Shown: positions 15,791 to 24,814 of the stretch, piece after piece
Numbering within the stretch: the stretch's first letter is position 1
How the letters are laid out: every line of letters begins with the position of its first letter
Source of the DNA: a virus
Strand: one strand, 5' to 3'
Virus record (IMG/VR): IMGVR_UViG_3300025098_000018
Location: 1-64,000 of that record
Length of the DNA stretch: 64,000 bases
The notes under the pieces: model-generated
Told to the model about the DNA's origin: nothing
The model's database searches: none
Seen by the model: only the letters and a program-made list of their open reading frames with translations
Made by a program: the position numbers and the translations under genes

Positions 15791-17658
15791 ATAAAAAATC
15801 TTATAGTTTAAAAAATTCTTTAAATCTACTAAATGAATTTCAAATGTCAAGTACCCCAATAAGTTTAAGTAATGCTACAGTTAGTTTAAATGATATTGAT
15901 TTGTTTTTTAGAAGTATTGAAAACAATGAAATAATATTTAATATGGAAAACAACAGCAGCTATAATTACTTAAGTTTTAAAGAAATTTTATTAATTTGTT
16001 GTCTATTAGAAGAGTTAAAAAATGACAAATTAAACGAGACAGTTACATTAAAAAATTCAATTAAGAAAGAATTTTCTTTTTTGTTTGAACAGATTACTAG
16101 AACAGAAGAATTTTCTATTAATAAATTTTCTTCTTTTATAAGAAGTTTAGTGCATAAAATTTCTGGTATGGAAATAAAAAAACCAGTCTGGCAATTTCAA
16201 GAAGAACGCAACATAAGTAAATTTGAATGTGACTTCTTTGAAATGACAACACCAGGAAATTATACTGGTAAAAAAGAAGATAGAGATCCACCTGAAGTTA
16301 ATGTAAGTATAAGTCGTGACTTTGAACAATTAGTTAGTCGTTCTGCATTTATTAAACGAAATGCAGGATTTTATTTTGAAGATTTGCTAATGAGTATATA
16401 CTCAGACAATGATGAAATAAATTTAAGATCAAGCTCTTCAAAAGAAAAAATTGCTTCAATTATTACAATATTATTAAAATATGACGGAAGACGTAATTAT
16501 AGTAAAATGAATTTTTCAGAATCTTTTAATAAAATTTCTGGATATAATTTTGATGCTATTAATTATGAAAATATGTTAAAGATGCACAAGGCAAAAGTTA
16601 TAGGCTTACCTAGAAAAGAAAAGATTGGAAAAACATTATTTGATGACGAAAATAACATTGAAATAATTGACGCTAATTCAATACAACACAATTGCGGTTT
16701 TGACTTTTTAATGTTAGGATCTAATAACCGTGGTAGTATAATTGATTTAAAAACACACCATGAAAGCTCTATATCAGGTTTTGATACTAATTCTATTTCA
16801 ACTAACACCATACACTTTTTAAATTCTATATTAAAAGTAATAAATAACAACGATGAATATGAAAATCTACAATTTAATAGCATTGGTTTGTTTAAAGTTA
16901 GTTGGGAAATTTCTAACAAAAATATAAAAATTAATAGATTTGAAATAAGGTATGATAGTGTAGAAGATTTTGTAAGTAGTATAAAAGCAGATACAAATTC
17001 AAGCTTGAAGCTAACAGACAGTAAAAAAACTATTAGCATGAAAGAAATAAACAATAATGAAATAGTAACACAAAGCTATCGCAACATTGATGTACAAAGT
17101 TCTTATAATGATATGTTTAATGCTTGGTCTAAAAATGCAGAAGATTATTTTGATTTTATTGACAATAAAATTGTTATTCCTGCAGAAATTATATTGAATG
17201 GCGAAAATGAAAAAAAGAAATTTGTCAATGCTGTAAAAGCAATCGTCAGCTCTTCAGTAATTAATAATTACCCGCAAACACAAATATTCAGTGACGAAAA
17301 CAAAATTAGAATAATAGACGCTTTTGTAATAGAAGGAAAAAAAATAATCAAGTATAATCCTGATCCTCCCACTCAAAAGAAAGGAGGAACTGTGCCTACT
17401 GAGGCGGAGAAGAATAAAAAAACAACAACAGACAAGCGTTATTTTTATAATTCTACTTTAGTTATAACAATAATGAATAATCTAAGCTTGCAGAATAAAA
17501 AAGACAAACGCTTTCAAGAAATTCTAAGTATAGCTAATGACATAAATGCAAAAGCAAATACACAAAGTAGAAGACTAAATATAAGTGGAGAAGAAAGTGC
17601 TCCTTATTTTCAAAAAAGCATAAAAGACATACTAAGTCAAATAAATTTTGATGTTTAA
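15787..17658 (+). CDS. Leader-bearing protein, possible PD-(D/E)XK nuclease
   Basis: A 623-residue protein. The start, MNKKSYSLKNSLNLLNE, has the leader form. A central region has AGFYFEDLLMSIY and then CGFDFLMLGSN followed by IIDLKTH, which fits the Glu, Asp, (D/E)xK layout of PD-(D/E)XK nucleases. The remainder is Asn/Ser/Lys rich and unrecognised. If packaged, it could be a DNA-processing protein delivered with the genome. The nuclease call is a motif reading only. Confidence 0.65.
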   Translation: MNKKSYSLKNSLNLLNEFQMSSTPISLSNATVSLNDIDLFFRSIENNEIIFNMENNSSYNYLSFKEILLICCLLEELKNDKLNETVTLKNSIKKEFSFLFEQITRTEEFSINKFSSFIRSLVHKISGMEIKKPVWQFQEERNISKFECDFFEMTTPGNYTGKKEDRDPPEVNVSISRDFEQLVSRSAFIKRNAGFYFEDLLMSIYSDNDEINLRSSSSKEKIASIITILLKYDGRRNYSKMNFSESFNKISGYNFDAINYENMLKMHKAKVIGLPRKEKIGKTLFDDENNIEIIDANSIQHNCGFDFLMLGSNNRGSIIDLKTHHESSISGFDTNSISTNTIHFLNSILKVINNNDEYENLQFNSIGLFKVSWEISNKNIKINRFEIRYDSVEDFVSSIKADTNSSLKLTDSKKTISMKEINNNEIVTQSYRNIDVQSSYNDMFNAWSKNAEDYFDFIDNKIVIPAEIILNGENEKKKFVNAVKAIVSSSVINNYPQTQIFSDENKIRIIDAFVIEGKKIIKYNPDPPTQKKGGTVPTEAEKNKKTTTDKRYFYNSTLVITIMNNLSLQNKKDKRFQEILSIANDINAKANTQSRRLNISGEESAPYFQKSIKDILSQINFDV

Positions 17659-17670
17659 TTCAAAGCATGA

Positions 17671-20094
17671 CTAAAAAATATAAGAAATATATTGATTTAT
17701 AATTTGTTTGCTTCCTAAGAAATAAACAAGCAATTCTTTTAATTCTTCACTTTCTTGTGAAGCTGCTAGTAAGTATCTTAGATCAGAAGCGTGATATTGT
17801 GATGAATCTTTTCCATCTATTTGTGAAGGTAAGCTTTCGTATATTCCTAGATCTTGACATTTTTGTACGTACTCAGCAGGTAATGTCACAGGTGGACATG
17901 CATTCTGTCTAGGATCTTGTATGTCCAAGTAATCAGCTATGTTTGCGTACTCTAAAAGTCTATCATATCTATCAGAGTCATCAGATTGTACTTGTTCTGT
18001 TCCTATAATTTTTTCTGATGTTCCTTTAATTTTATCGTAAGTTAATTTTGAAGAAGAGCCTAGATAAACTTTAGTGCCTTGTTTAAGTTTGTCAGAGCCT
18101 TCTACTAACATCGATACAGCAACTTCTATAGGATTAGAAGCAGGACTAACTATAACACTAACTTTACCAGAGTCAACCAAGTCTTTTGCTAATATTTTCC
18201 ATAAAACAGTCGCAACATTACCGTCAATTGACTTATTACCAATTCTTCTAACAGACTGCTCATTTCTTGGGTCTGTGACCAATATAAGAGCTTGATCAAC
18301 ACCTTGGTCCATATAATGTTTAAGCAATTGTAAATGTCCAACATGAGGAGGTTTGAATGAACCTGGTAGTATTAAAACTGTTTTTGTATCTTCTTTTATG
18401 TCCCAGTTTATTCTTTGACTATAAACTCTAGGAAACCTTGACGGAAAAAGTCCGACAGTATTAAAACCCATCAACTGATTAATAGGCGCATAAGTTCCTG
18501 TAAATTTAAATCTTTTGTTTTTAAAATTATATACAATACCTTCTATTGCTTCTATAGAAATGTTAGATGCTTTTTGCACGATATCACTTTTATTTGATCT
18601 GTCAACTTGAATTCCTAGTTTTGTGTTTTGTCTAACAATAAGTGATTCAATTTTACTAACATGTCTGTTTAGCTTTAACTTCATAGGATCATCATCTCTG
18701 AGATCATAAAAGTCTTGTAGAGCTAAAACCAAATCAGCAGTCATTTTTTCAGACTGCGCTTTAGCAGTTTCTTTTGACATCAAGTTAGACTTTCTACCTT
18801 GAAGCATTTCTACTCCTAAAATAAAAAATAGCTCTGTTATTTCTTTAAAAGAATTGTTAAATGTACTCATTATAGATGGCATAGCAGACGATAAATACTT
18901 GTTATCTTTTTGCCTAAATGCACCAGTTGACTCTACTGCTTTTTTCAAATCTTTATCGGTAAAAGCTTTTTTTATTGCTGTGCTCTTAAGATCTTTAAAG
19001 TCCTGATTCGTTGCTGGAAGTCTTCCTACTTTCATTGCTATATTATAGACAATAAACCCTGATAGTAGTTTTGCGTTTTCTTCGGTCATTCCTTTGTCTG
19101 AAAAATCTGCAATCAATAGATTTTTCACAGACTCTGCTTGATCTTGACATACTGCTTGTATGTATGAAACTTTTACGTCTCTTAATGTAGCTTCATCTGT
19201 TAAACCTGATTTTCTTTTAACATTGTCAATAATTCCTAATAATTCTTGAACTTGTAAATCTTCTAATTGATTTAACATAATTTTGTTTTCAGTTGAACCT
19301 ATTAAATTAAAATCAAACTCTTCGTGTTGATTAGGATCGTGTTCTACTCCTTTTACAGCTGAGCTAGAAATTCGAATAATATTATTTAAGTTTTGTGAAT
19401 TAAAAGATCTGATGAATTTGCTATATCTTTCATCATTGTAATTGAATTCTGTAACTGATACTCTTTTTCCAGAAGGTTTTGTATAATAATCTTTTAATTC
19501 GTGAAAAGATATTGTAGGGCTGTCATATTTTATTTGTATTGGTCTTTTAGGAAAAACAATTTCAGTATTTACATATGTACCTGCGAATGTTGCACCATCA
19601 GGTATTTCTGCTGAGTCTTCTGCTGAGGGCTCAGAAAAAACTGCTCTTAAAGTATCAGTAGGAATTCTAGCACAAGCTCTTGCAATAACTTCACATCCTA
19701 GTATAAAAACTTCACTTGCTGGATGTGATTCGTATTCTTTTTTTATTCCGTTTAAATTTAAAGATCTATCTCCTACTTTAGTTTTAGATCTAAGAAAATA
19801 AACATCGTTGTTAAAATCAACGTTACCGTGTTCTGCATCAACAAACAATGCAAAGTGCATGTTAAAGCCATCAATTTTTTCTACTGCTTTAGACTTTCCT
19901 TTGTCATCTATCATTCCACTTGATGCATCAATTATTATTTCCTTTATCTCTTGTAGGGTAAGTTCATTGTCGTCATAAGGATGTTGCATGTGGCCGCCTG
20001 CGCCACCTTCAAGCATGATATCAATAATAGAATGTCTGTTTTTTCTTTTATTATCAAATAATTTTTTAATATAATATGTAATATTATTTTTCAT
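17671..20094 (-). CDS. Ligase-like nucleotidyltransferase fused to cytidylyltransferase-like domain
   Basis: An 807-residue protein. After a leader-like start ending IIDIMLE and a GGAGGHMQHPYDD segment, residues 73-76 are KIDG, the motif I lysine of DNA/RNA ligases and capping enzymes. A FILGCEVIA element follows, then EGIVYNF near 518 (motif IV-like) with KNKRFKF after it. From about 570 a second domain begins with GSFKPPHVGH (HxGH at 584-587) and ends with a YHASDLR element, as in nicotinamide-mononucleotide adenylyltransferases and other cytidylyltransferase-fold enzymes. The ATG at 20094, with GAGGA before it, is chosen. The substrate is unknown. It may be RNA/DNA repair or NAD-related. 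Confidence 0.8.
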   Translation of the reverse strand: MKNNITYYIKKLFDNKRKNRHSIIDIMLEGGAGGHMQHPYDDNELTLQEIKEIIIDASSGMIDDKGKSKAVEKIDGFNMHFALFVDAEHGNVDFNNDVYFLRSKTKVGDRSLNLNGIKKEYESHPASEVFILGCEVIARACARIPTDTLRAVFSEPSAEDSAEIPDGATFAGTYVNTEIVFPKRPIQIKYDSPTISFHELKDYYTKPSGKRVSVTEFNYNDERYSKFIRSFNSQNLNNIIRISSSAVKGVEHDPNQHEEFDFNLIGSTENKIMLNQLEDLQVQELLGIIDNVKRKSGLTDEATLRDVKVSYIQAVCQDQAESVKNLLIADFSDKGMTEENAKLLSGFIVYNIAMKVGRLPATNQDFKDLKSTAIKKAFTDKDLKKAVESTGAFRQKDNKYLSSAMPSIMSTFNNSFKEITELFFILGVEMLQGRKSNLMSKETAKAQSEKMTADLVLALQDFYDLRDDDPMKLKLNRHVSKIESLIVRQNTKLGIQVDRSNKSDIVQKASNISIEAIEGIVYNFKNKRFKFTGTYAPINQLMGFNTVGLFPSRFPRVYSQRINWDIKEDTKTVLILPGSFKPPHVGHLQLLKHYMDQGVDQALILVTDPRNEQSVRRIGNKSIDGNVATVLWKILAKDLVDSGKVSVIVSPASNPIEVAVSMLVEGSDKLKQGTKVYLGSSSKLTYDKIKGTSEKIIGTEQVQSDDSDRYDRLLEYANIADYLDIQDPRQNACPPVTLPAEYVQKCQDLGIYESLPSQIDGKDSSQYHASDLRYLLAASQESEELKELLVYFLGSKQIINQYISYIF

Positions 20095-20123
20095 ATGTTC
20101 CTCGTTTTTAATTTGCAAACTAA

Positions 20124-21865
20124 TTATTCTCCACAAGGCTGAATTATACACTCAGAATCAGGTAGCCTGTTTTCCATTGCTTCTTCGCAACTATTTGCTA
20201 CTGATAGTTCTGGTGCCCACGACCACGTATTCATAGCAACAAATCCGCTGTGAGAAGGATATCCGTTTAAATCATATACAACGATTTCAGATAGCTTGAC
20301 ATACCTGCTAGTCTGTCTAAAAAAAACTCCGTATCTTCCTCTAGGAATATATGCACTATAGCTAAAAGTAGTGCTGCTTGTAGAAGAATCAACAACTGTC
20401 TTAGCAAGACTTTCTGAATTTGCCTCTGATACTGTTTTGCCGCTAGTTACACTTTCTGACATGTTCCATATTCTATTTGAAGATAAAGCAGATGTCTCTG
20501 TTATTGTATTTGACGTAGAACTTGATAAAACATATGTACCACTTAAAGAATGACTTCTGGCGCTATTCTGGGCACTGCCGTAAGACCTGCCTGATTGTGA
20601 GCTTCCTCCCGTAGAATATCCTCTTGAAGTAGTGTCAGTTTCAGAATTTGTGTCAGAATTAGAATTTCCCCATCCTGCATTTACTCCTGCACTTACTTCT
20701 ACTTTTCCGCTAGCTTTTGCTAAAAAAGGTAAAGATCCTTCTCCTGAAAATCCGGTTGTTACCCTTCCATCTACACCTGTGCTCGAGCTGTCTGTAGTAG
20801 TATTAGATGTACCATTAGTTTCAGATTCACCTAACGACCAAGTCCAATTTTCTCCATCATTAGTACTATAAGATATGTTTGATGTTTCACTATCAATGTA
20901 TTCATTAGCCTCTGTTTGACCAAAAGTTTCAGCCTCAGATAAAGAAGATGAAAGTATAGTACTTTCTGTCTCGCCAATAGATATACCTTCTGTTTGGCCT
21001 GATGATGTGCTAAAAATGTTACTGTTTGTCCAACTATTGTCTATAGTTATAGAAACACTATTTTGTCTTGTTTCTGACACAGATTCTGAATATTGAACGT
21101 TGTTGCCTATTGAACCGGGTATACAACCTGTAACAGGAACAGGTTCATAGACTTCAGCTAACTCATGCTTTCCATAATGCTTAATTTCTATAGGTCTTAC
21201 TACTTTAAAAGGCAAAGCAGTTTCAACAATGTTTCCTTCAGTATCTTTTGCTTCTATCATTAATGTTCCTATATAAGAAGAATATTCTTTAGGAACACTT
21301 TTAAACGATATGTTTTCTATCCAATCTTCACTGACTGCATCATTAAATTTATGTTCAATAGAAAAGTTTTCATAAGGTGTAATAAAATTATATGTAATAC
21401 TATTTGCAGCAATCTTATAAGTACTTATACTAATTTTTGAAAAAGTATTTTGAACAACGTTCCCTGTTAAAGATTGACAGTCTTTGGTTACACAAAAACT
21501 TTTTACAATAATTGAAGGCTCTATTTCTACAGGATGATAAACTACATAGGTTTCATCTTTTCTTAAGAATTCTATTTTAAAAAAGTAATTCTCATAAAAC
21601 ATTATCCTTGAATTAACAAATCTATTTATGTAGAATATTTTGTCATAAAACTGTGTACCGTAATTTTCAACTAAATGTTTACTGCTATCAACTAGCTTTA
21701 CACTTACATTATCATATTCTAAGTTGTTAGAATATTTTATTTTTACTTGACTTCCCGAGTAAAGCCTGTCATTTACTTCTATGTCAGGTAATGCTACAGA
21801 ATAGTCTTGTGCACATCCATATGTTATTAATAAAACAAAAAAAAATTTTTAATTAAATTGATCAT
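20124..21865 (-). pseudogene. Ser/Thr-rich exported protein, frameshifted at T9 tract
   Basis: The main frame (20124-21602, 492 residues from its first ATG) is open further upstream to 21848 but has no start there. In the other frame an ATG at 21865, ten bases after the previous gene, encodes MINLIKNFF before running into a stop. One extra T in the nine-T tract (21845-21837) would join them, giving a hydrophobic export signal ending near ITYGC, then AQDYSVALPD. The body is a long Ser/Thr/Asn/Gly-rich beta-type stretch ending with GRYGVFFRQTSRYVKLSE and Cys-containing SECIIQPCGE. The style resembles secreted proteins of predatory or delta-type bacteria and pore-forming beta proteins (impression only). 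It could be a sequencing indel, a slippage site or a broken gene. Confidence 0.7.
21837..21845. repeat. A9/T9 homopolymer at frame break
   Basis: Nine A on the plus strand (nine T on the coding strand) at the exact point where the export signal and body of the Ser/Thr-rich protein fall out of frame. Five T follow directly on the plus strand. Confidence 0.9.
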
Positions 21866-21874
21866 GTTTGCTTT

Positions 21875-22798
21875 TTATCTTTCTTTATTTCTCGTAATAC
21901 TGTAATCTTTTTCAACTTTATTTAAAAAATTAAAAATAGTTTTATAGATCTCGTTTAGTTGTGTTTTTAAAAGTTCTAAAGTTTTTTCATCTTTAAAAGC
22001 TATAATTTGTTTTAAGTCTCTATTAGCATATTGCTCTACATCTAACATATATTCGTAGCATCTTTTAATCAGCTGTTCAATATTTGATTTTTCTTCTTTG
22101 TAAACTGATTCATTGCTATTAAAAAGTCTAGAAAAAAAGCTTTTCTTTTTAGGACTAATCCTAGCAGAAGTTACTTTTGGTTTAAACGACTTATTATTTT
22201 GCATTTCTTCAATACTTCTTTTTAATGTCAGTATTTCTGTGTTTATTACTTGCAGGTTTACTTTTAGTCTTACGTCGCCTTTAAACAATTCGATTATATC
22301 TAAATCTAAATTTGATCTCTCGTAGCTCTTAATTCTTCTAGCAATTTCTCTTGCAGTAGTTATAAAGTGAACTGTTTGATTTTGGTAATCTTTTCTAAAG
22401 TCACTATGTGCTGCAGACTTTGGTAAATATTCTTTTGAAAAAGAATTATCTGGTTTCTTCTTTCCTTTTTTGCCAAAGAAAAATTCGTTAAGATTACTTT
22501 CTGCTAGCAAATCATTTACCATTGACTTTTTTATTTCTAGCCTTAAATCTTCGTAACCCATTTCTTTATCTAGACAATGCTTCATAACTTTTGAAGTTAA
22601 ATAGTCCGTAATATCTGAAAGATCTTTTCTACTTGTTGCTAGCTTATAGTGGCACCACTCAGGTAAATCGTCATGATCATTAAGTGTTATATAAAGATTA
22701 TACAAGTCTTTTGCCATAGTTAACAATGCGCGCTTTGCCATCTGTCCTTCTTTTGAATCAGAAGCTTGATGGCCATAGTCAAAATTTCTACCTTCCAT
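21875..22798 (-). CDS. Phage structural-type hypothetical protein
   Basis: A 307-residue helical protein. The first 70 residues (SDSKEGQMAKRALLTMAKDL, then LPEWCHYKLATSRKDLSDI) match a style I recall from uncharacterised virion-type proteins of T4-like and marine phages. FFGKKGKKK follows near 105, and the rest is coiled-coil-like with many Lys/Glu. No catalytic motif. It is upstream of the frameshifted exported protein and four bases after the next gene. Confidence 0.7.
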   Translation of the reverse strand: MEGRNFDYGHQASDSKEGQMAKRALLTMAKDLYNLYITLNDHDDLPEWCHYKLATSRKDLSDITDYLTSKVMKHCLDKEMGYEDLRLEIKKSMVNDLLAESNLNEFFFGKKGKKKPDNSFSKEYLPKSAAHSDFRKDYQNQTVHFITTAREIARRIKSYERSNLDLDIIELFKGDVRLKVNLQVINTEILTLKRSIEEMQNNKSFKPKVTSARISPKKKSFFSRLFNSNESVYKEEKSNIEQLIKRCYEYMLDVEQYANRDLKQIIAFKDEKTLELLKTQLNEIYKTIFNFLNKVEKDYSITRNKER

Positions 22799-22801
22799 GA
22801 T

Positions 22802-23062
22802 TTATGTCCTATAATGTCTTTTATTTAAATTAATTTGTTCTATAGCATGTTCTTCACTAGGAACAAACGCAGAAGAGCCTGTTCTTTGACATTCTCTTTG
22901 ACACCATAACATTATTTCTCTAGACTGAACTTCGTTTAAACCATACTTTGAAACAAGCTCTAATAAACTTAGAGACCTTAACATTTCGCATTCAGCTTCA
23001 GTAAGATTTGATTTTGCAAAACACTTGCCAAATGCAAGGTTAAGTTTATCTTCCTTTTTCAT
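22802..23062 (-). CDS. Hypothetical protein, 86 residues
   Basis: Starts at the ATG at 23062, which has a perfect AGGAG six bases upstream. Longer in-frame starts up to 23188 would overlap the small gene upstream and have no site. The protein, beginning MKKEDKLNLAFGKCF, is helical with four Cys, including WCQRECQ. Not recognised. Confidence 0.7.
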   Translation of the reverse strand: MKKEDKLNLAFGKCFAKSNLTEAECEMLRSLSLLELVSKYGLNEVQSREIMLWCQRECQRTGSSAFVPSEEHAIEQINLNKRHYRT

Positions 23063-23204
23063 TATTTCTCCTAATTTCGTACGTATCTTTTTCATTATCT
23101 TTGTCAAGAGTAGAAGTCTTATTGATTTCTTCAATTTTCTTCTGTTTTTTATATATATGAAGCAATTGATGAATAGGAAATAAACCAAACCAATTTGTTT
23201 TCAT
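23046..23204 (-). CDS. Hypothetical protein, 52 residues
   Basis: A small open frame in the gap before the repeat-protein gene. It begins MKTNWFGLFPIHQLLHIY and becomes strongly charged toward YEIRRNNEKGR. It overlaps the following gene's start by 17 bases. The ribosome site is weak, so support comes mainly from filling an otherwise empty interval in a dense operon. Confidence 0.45.
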   Translation of the reverse strand: MKTNWFGLFPIHQLLHIYKKQKKIEEINKTSTLDKDNEKDTYEIRRNNEKGR

Positions 23205-23214
23205 AAAAACAACA

Positions 23215-23595
23215 TTATTCTGGAATGTCTTTAAAGCTGTTTTTTTTGCGACGTCGCCTTTTAGGCTTTTCGACAGGCTCTTCTACTTGAACAGGTTCTT
23301 CTACTTGAACAGGTTCTTCTACTTGAACAGGTTCTTCTACTTGAACAGGCTCTTCTACTTGAACAGGTTCTTCTACTTGAACAGGCTCTTCTACTTGAAC
23401 CGGTTCTTTAGTCTCAATACTTTTAAGATAAAACTCTAATGCACTATTCCAGTATTGATTATCTGGCGGGAAAACATTTCTTTTTATTAAAAACTCAGAA
23501 AAACTTTCATATGTTTTGCTTGAAGAATTTTTAATCCAATTAATAATATTAAATTTCTTACGGTTTGCAAAAACTTTATACTTTATACTTTTCAT
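23215..23595 (-). CDS. Repeat protein with (EPVQVE)n tract
   Basis: A 126-residue protein. An N-terminal domain of about 60 residues (MKSIKYKVFANRKKF onward) is followed by seven copies of a six-residue EPVQVE unit and a basic tail KPKRRRRKKNS. The Pro/Glu/Val/Gln tract is probably an extended rod-like linker, as in TonB-like proteins, joining the domain to a nucleic-acid-binding tail. It lies downstream of the sigma genes. Function unknown. Confidence 0.75.
   Translation of the reverse strand: MKSIKYKVFANRKKFNIINWIKNSSSKTYESFSEFLIKRNVFPPDNQYWNSALEFYLKSIETKEPVQVEEPVQVEEPVQVEEPVQVEEPVQVEEPVQVEEPVQVEEPVEKPKRRRRKKNSFKDIPE
23281..23406. repeat. 18-bp tandem repeat, 7 copies
   Basis: Seven adjacent 18-base units, each containing TTCTACTTGAAC followed by AGGTTC, AGGCTC or CGGTTC. 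They lie in frame within a coding region and encode the EPVQVE repeat. Copy number is likely to vary between relatives. Confidence 0.95.
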
Positions 23596-23849
23596 TATCT
23601 GCCTTTCATTATTTCAATTATAGAGCTTTGAAAGTCTGGGGATTGAGCTATCTTTTTTATTTTTTCGTCAGAATAGCTAATAGAGAAATCTTTAGTTATA
23701 CCTTTTACAACTTTACAAAATCCTCGTGTAATATAGTTTCTGACAGATGAGTGATTCATCTTGTGTCCATCTTTTGTCATTATTTCTGCTATAGATCTAT
23801 AGTCTAAGCCGTCATAGTCATTTGTTGTAACGTATTTTTTATTTTTCAT
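23595..23849 (-). CDS. Sigma region 4.2-like helix-turn-helix protein
   Basis: An 84-residue protein. The stretch YRSIAEIMTKDGHKMNHSSV continuing into RNYITRGFCKVV reads like sigma-70 region 4.2, the helix-turn-helix that binds the -35 element, with an insertion in the turn. It starts 11 bases before the stop of the sigma gene, in another frame, with AAAGG eight bases before its ATG, so it is a separately initiated gene. Together the two cover regions 2, 3, 4.1 and 4.2. It could instead be an unrelated small DNA-binding protein. Confidence 0.68.
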   Translation of the reverse strand: MKNKKYVTTNDYDGLDYRSIAEIMTKDGHKMNHSSVRNYITRGFCKVVKGITKDFSISYSDEKIKKIAQSPDFQSSIIEIMKGR

Positions 23850-24585
23850 TAAGATAGCCTTTCATTTCTTCAGTAACTGGAAAATTTTCTAAATCATTAA
23901 TATCTTCTTCGATGCCAAATCTTAGTCGAATAATCTTTTCTTCTTTAGGTGATAAAAGAAGAAGATTGTTTTTAATGATTTGCATTAACTCTTTTCTTTC
24001 TAGCGCATCAGCAGGATCTGAAAAAGCGCTATTGTCTGGAAGCTTATTTTTTATTGAAGTTGCTTTTTCGTTGTCTTCGTTGTCATAAGATACTGAAGGT
24101 TTGTTTGCTTTTATTGTGTAATTAATCTTATTAACAGACTCGCCTAAAGCAATTGCAACTTCTTCGATATGAGGTTTTTTACCTTTAATTTTTTCAAGCT
24201 CAGCAACTTTATTTCTAATTTTTGCATTAAGCATTCTCGAGTGTGTAGGAACTTTAATACTCCCACTTTGCTCGTTAATATATGATAATGCAGCTTGTTT
24301 AATCCACCAGCAAGCGTATGTGGAAAACTTATGACCTAAATCAGGATTAAATCTATCAACTGCTTTTAGAAGACCAGTAGTACTTTCTTGAATAAGATCA
24401 TCAAAGTCAACGTTTTTTCTGTGATATTTTTTTGCAATAGAAATAACTAGTCGATAATTTGATTCAATTAGTTTTCTTCTAGCTTCTAGATCACCGCTCT
24501 TTGCTTTCTTAGAAAGTTCAAACTCTTGCCTTTTAGTAAGTAGTGGGTTTTTCTTTATAATTTCACTAAATGCATTATTTAACAT
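23839..24585 (-). CDS. Sigma-70 family factor lacking region 4.2
   Basis: A 248-residue sigma factor. SNYRLVISIAKKYHRKNVDF, DDLIQESTTGLLKAVDRF and FSTYACWWIKQA are regions 2.1-2.4 with the -10-reading residues. A region 3 segment (IKVPTHSRML onward) follows, then region 4.1 (LLLLSPKEEKIIRLRFGI). The protein stops about 25 residues later without the helix-turn-helix of region 4.2. The next gene carries such a motif. It probably redirects host RNA polymerase to phage promoters. Confidence 0.9.
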   Translation of the reverse strand: MLNNAFSEIIKKNPLLTKRQEFELSKKAKSGDLEARRKLIESNYRLVISIAKKYHRKNVDFDDLIQESTTGLLKAVDRFNPDLGHKFSTYACWWIKQAALSYINEQSGSIKVPTHSRMLNAKIRNKVAELEKIKGKKPHIEEVAIALGESVNKINYTIKANKPSVSYDNEDNEKATSIKNKLPDNSAFSDPADALERKELMQIIKNNLLLLSPKEEKIIRLRFGIEEDINDLENFPVTEEMKGYLNEK

Positions 24586-24616
24586 AAATTTTTATTCCTT
24601 TTTTTGTATATAATAA

Positions 24617-24790
24617 TTAAATGTCAATAATTATTACACGTCTAGGTTCACTTTTTGTTTTTGTATTTTCTTTTATTGGAGGATAATTTTCTATTTCTAG
24701 CTGCAAAAAAGGTCTTTCATTTTCTAACTCTAACTTTTTCTTTTCTAAAAGTTCTTCTATAACCATCAAGTCAATTTCAAAGTTTTCCAT
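24617..24790 (-). CDS. Hypothetical acidic protein, 57 residues
   Basis: Start at the ATG at 24790, where GGAG lies about nine bases upstream. An earlier in-frame ATG at 24802 has no site. An acidic helical protein (VIEELLEKKKLELEN) ending PRRVIIIDI. Not recognised. Its 3' end contains a partial match to the phage promoter box pointing at the sigma gene. Confidence 0.6.
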   Translation of the reverse strand: MENFEIDLMVIEELLEKKKLELENERPFLQLEIENYPPIKENTKTKSEPRRVIIIDI

Positions 24791-24814
24791 GATAAACTCC
24801 ATATGTATTGTATA

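Noticed and set aside
23281-23406. CRISPR-like array
   Set aside because: Units are adjacent 18-bp copies with no spacers and are in frame in a protein. This is a coding tandem repeat.
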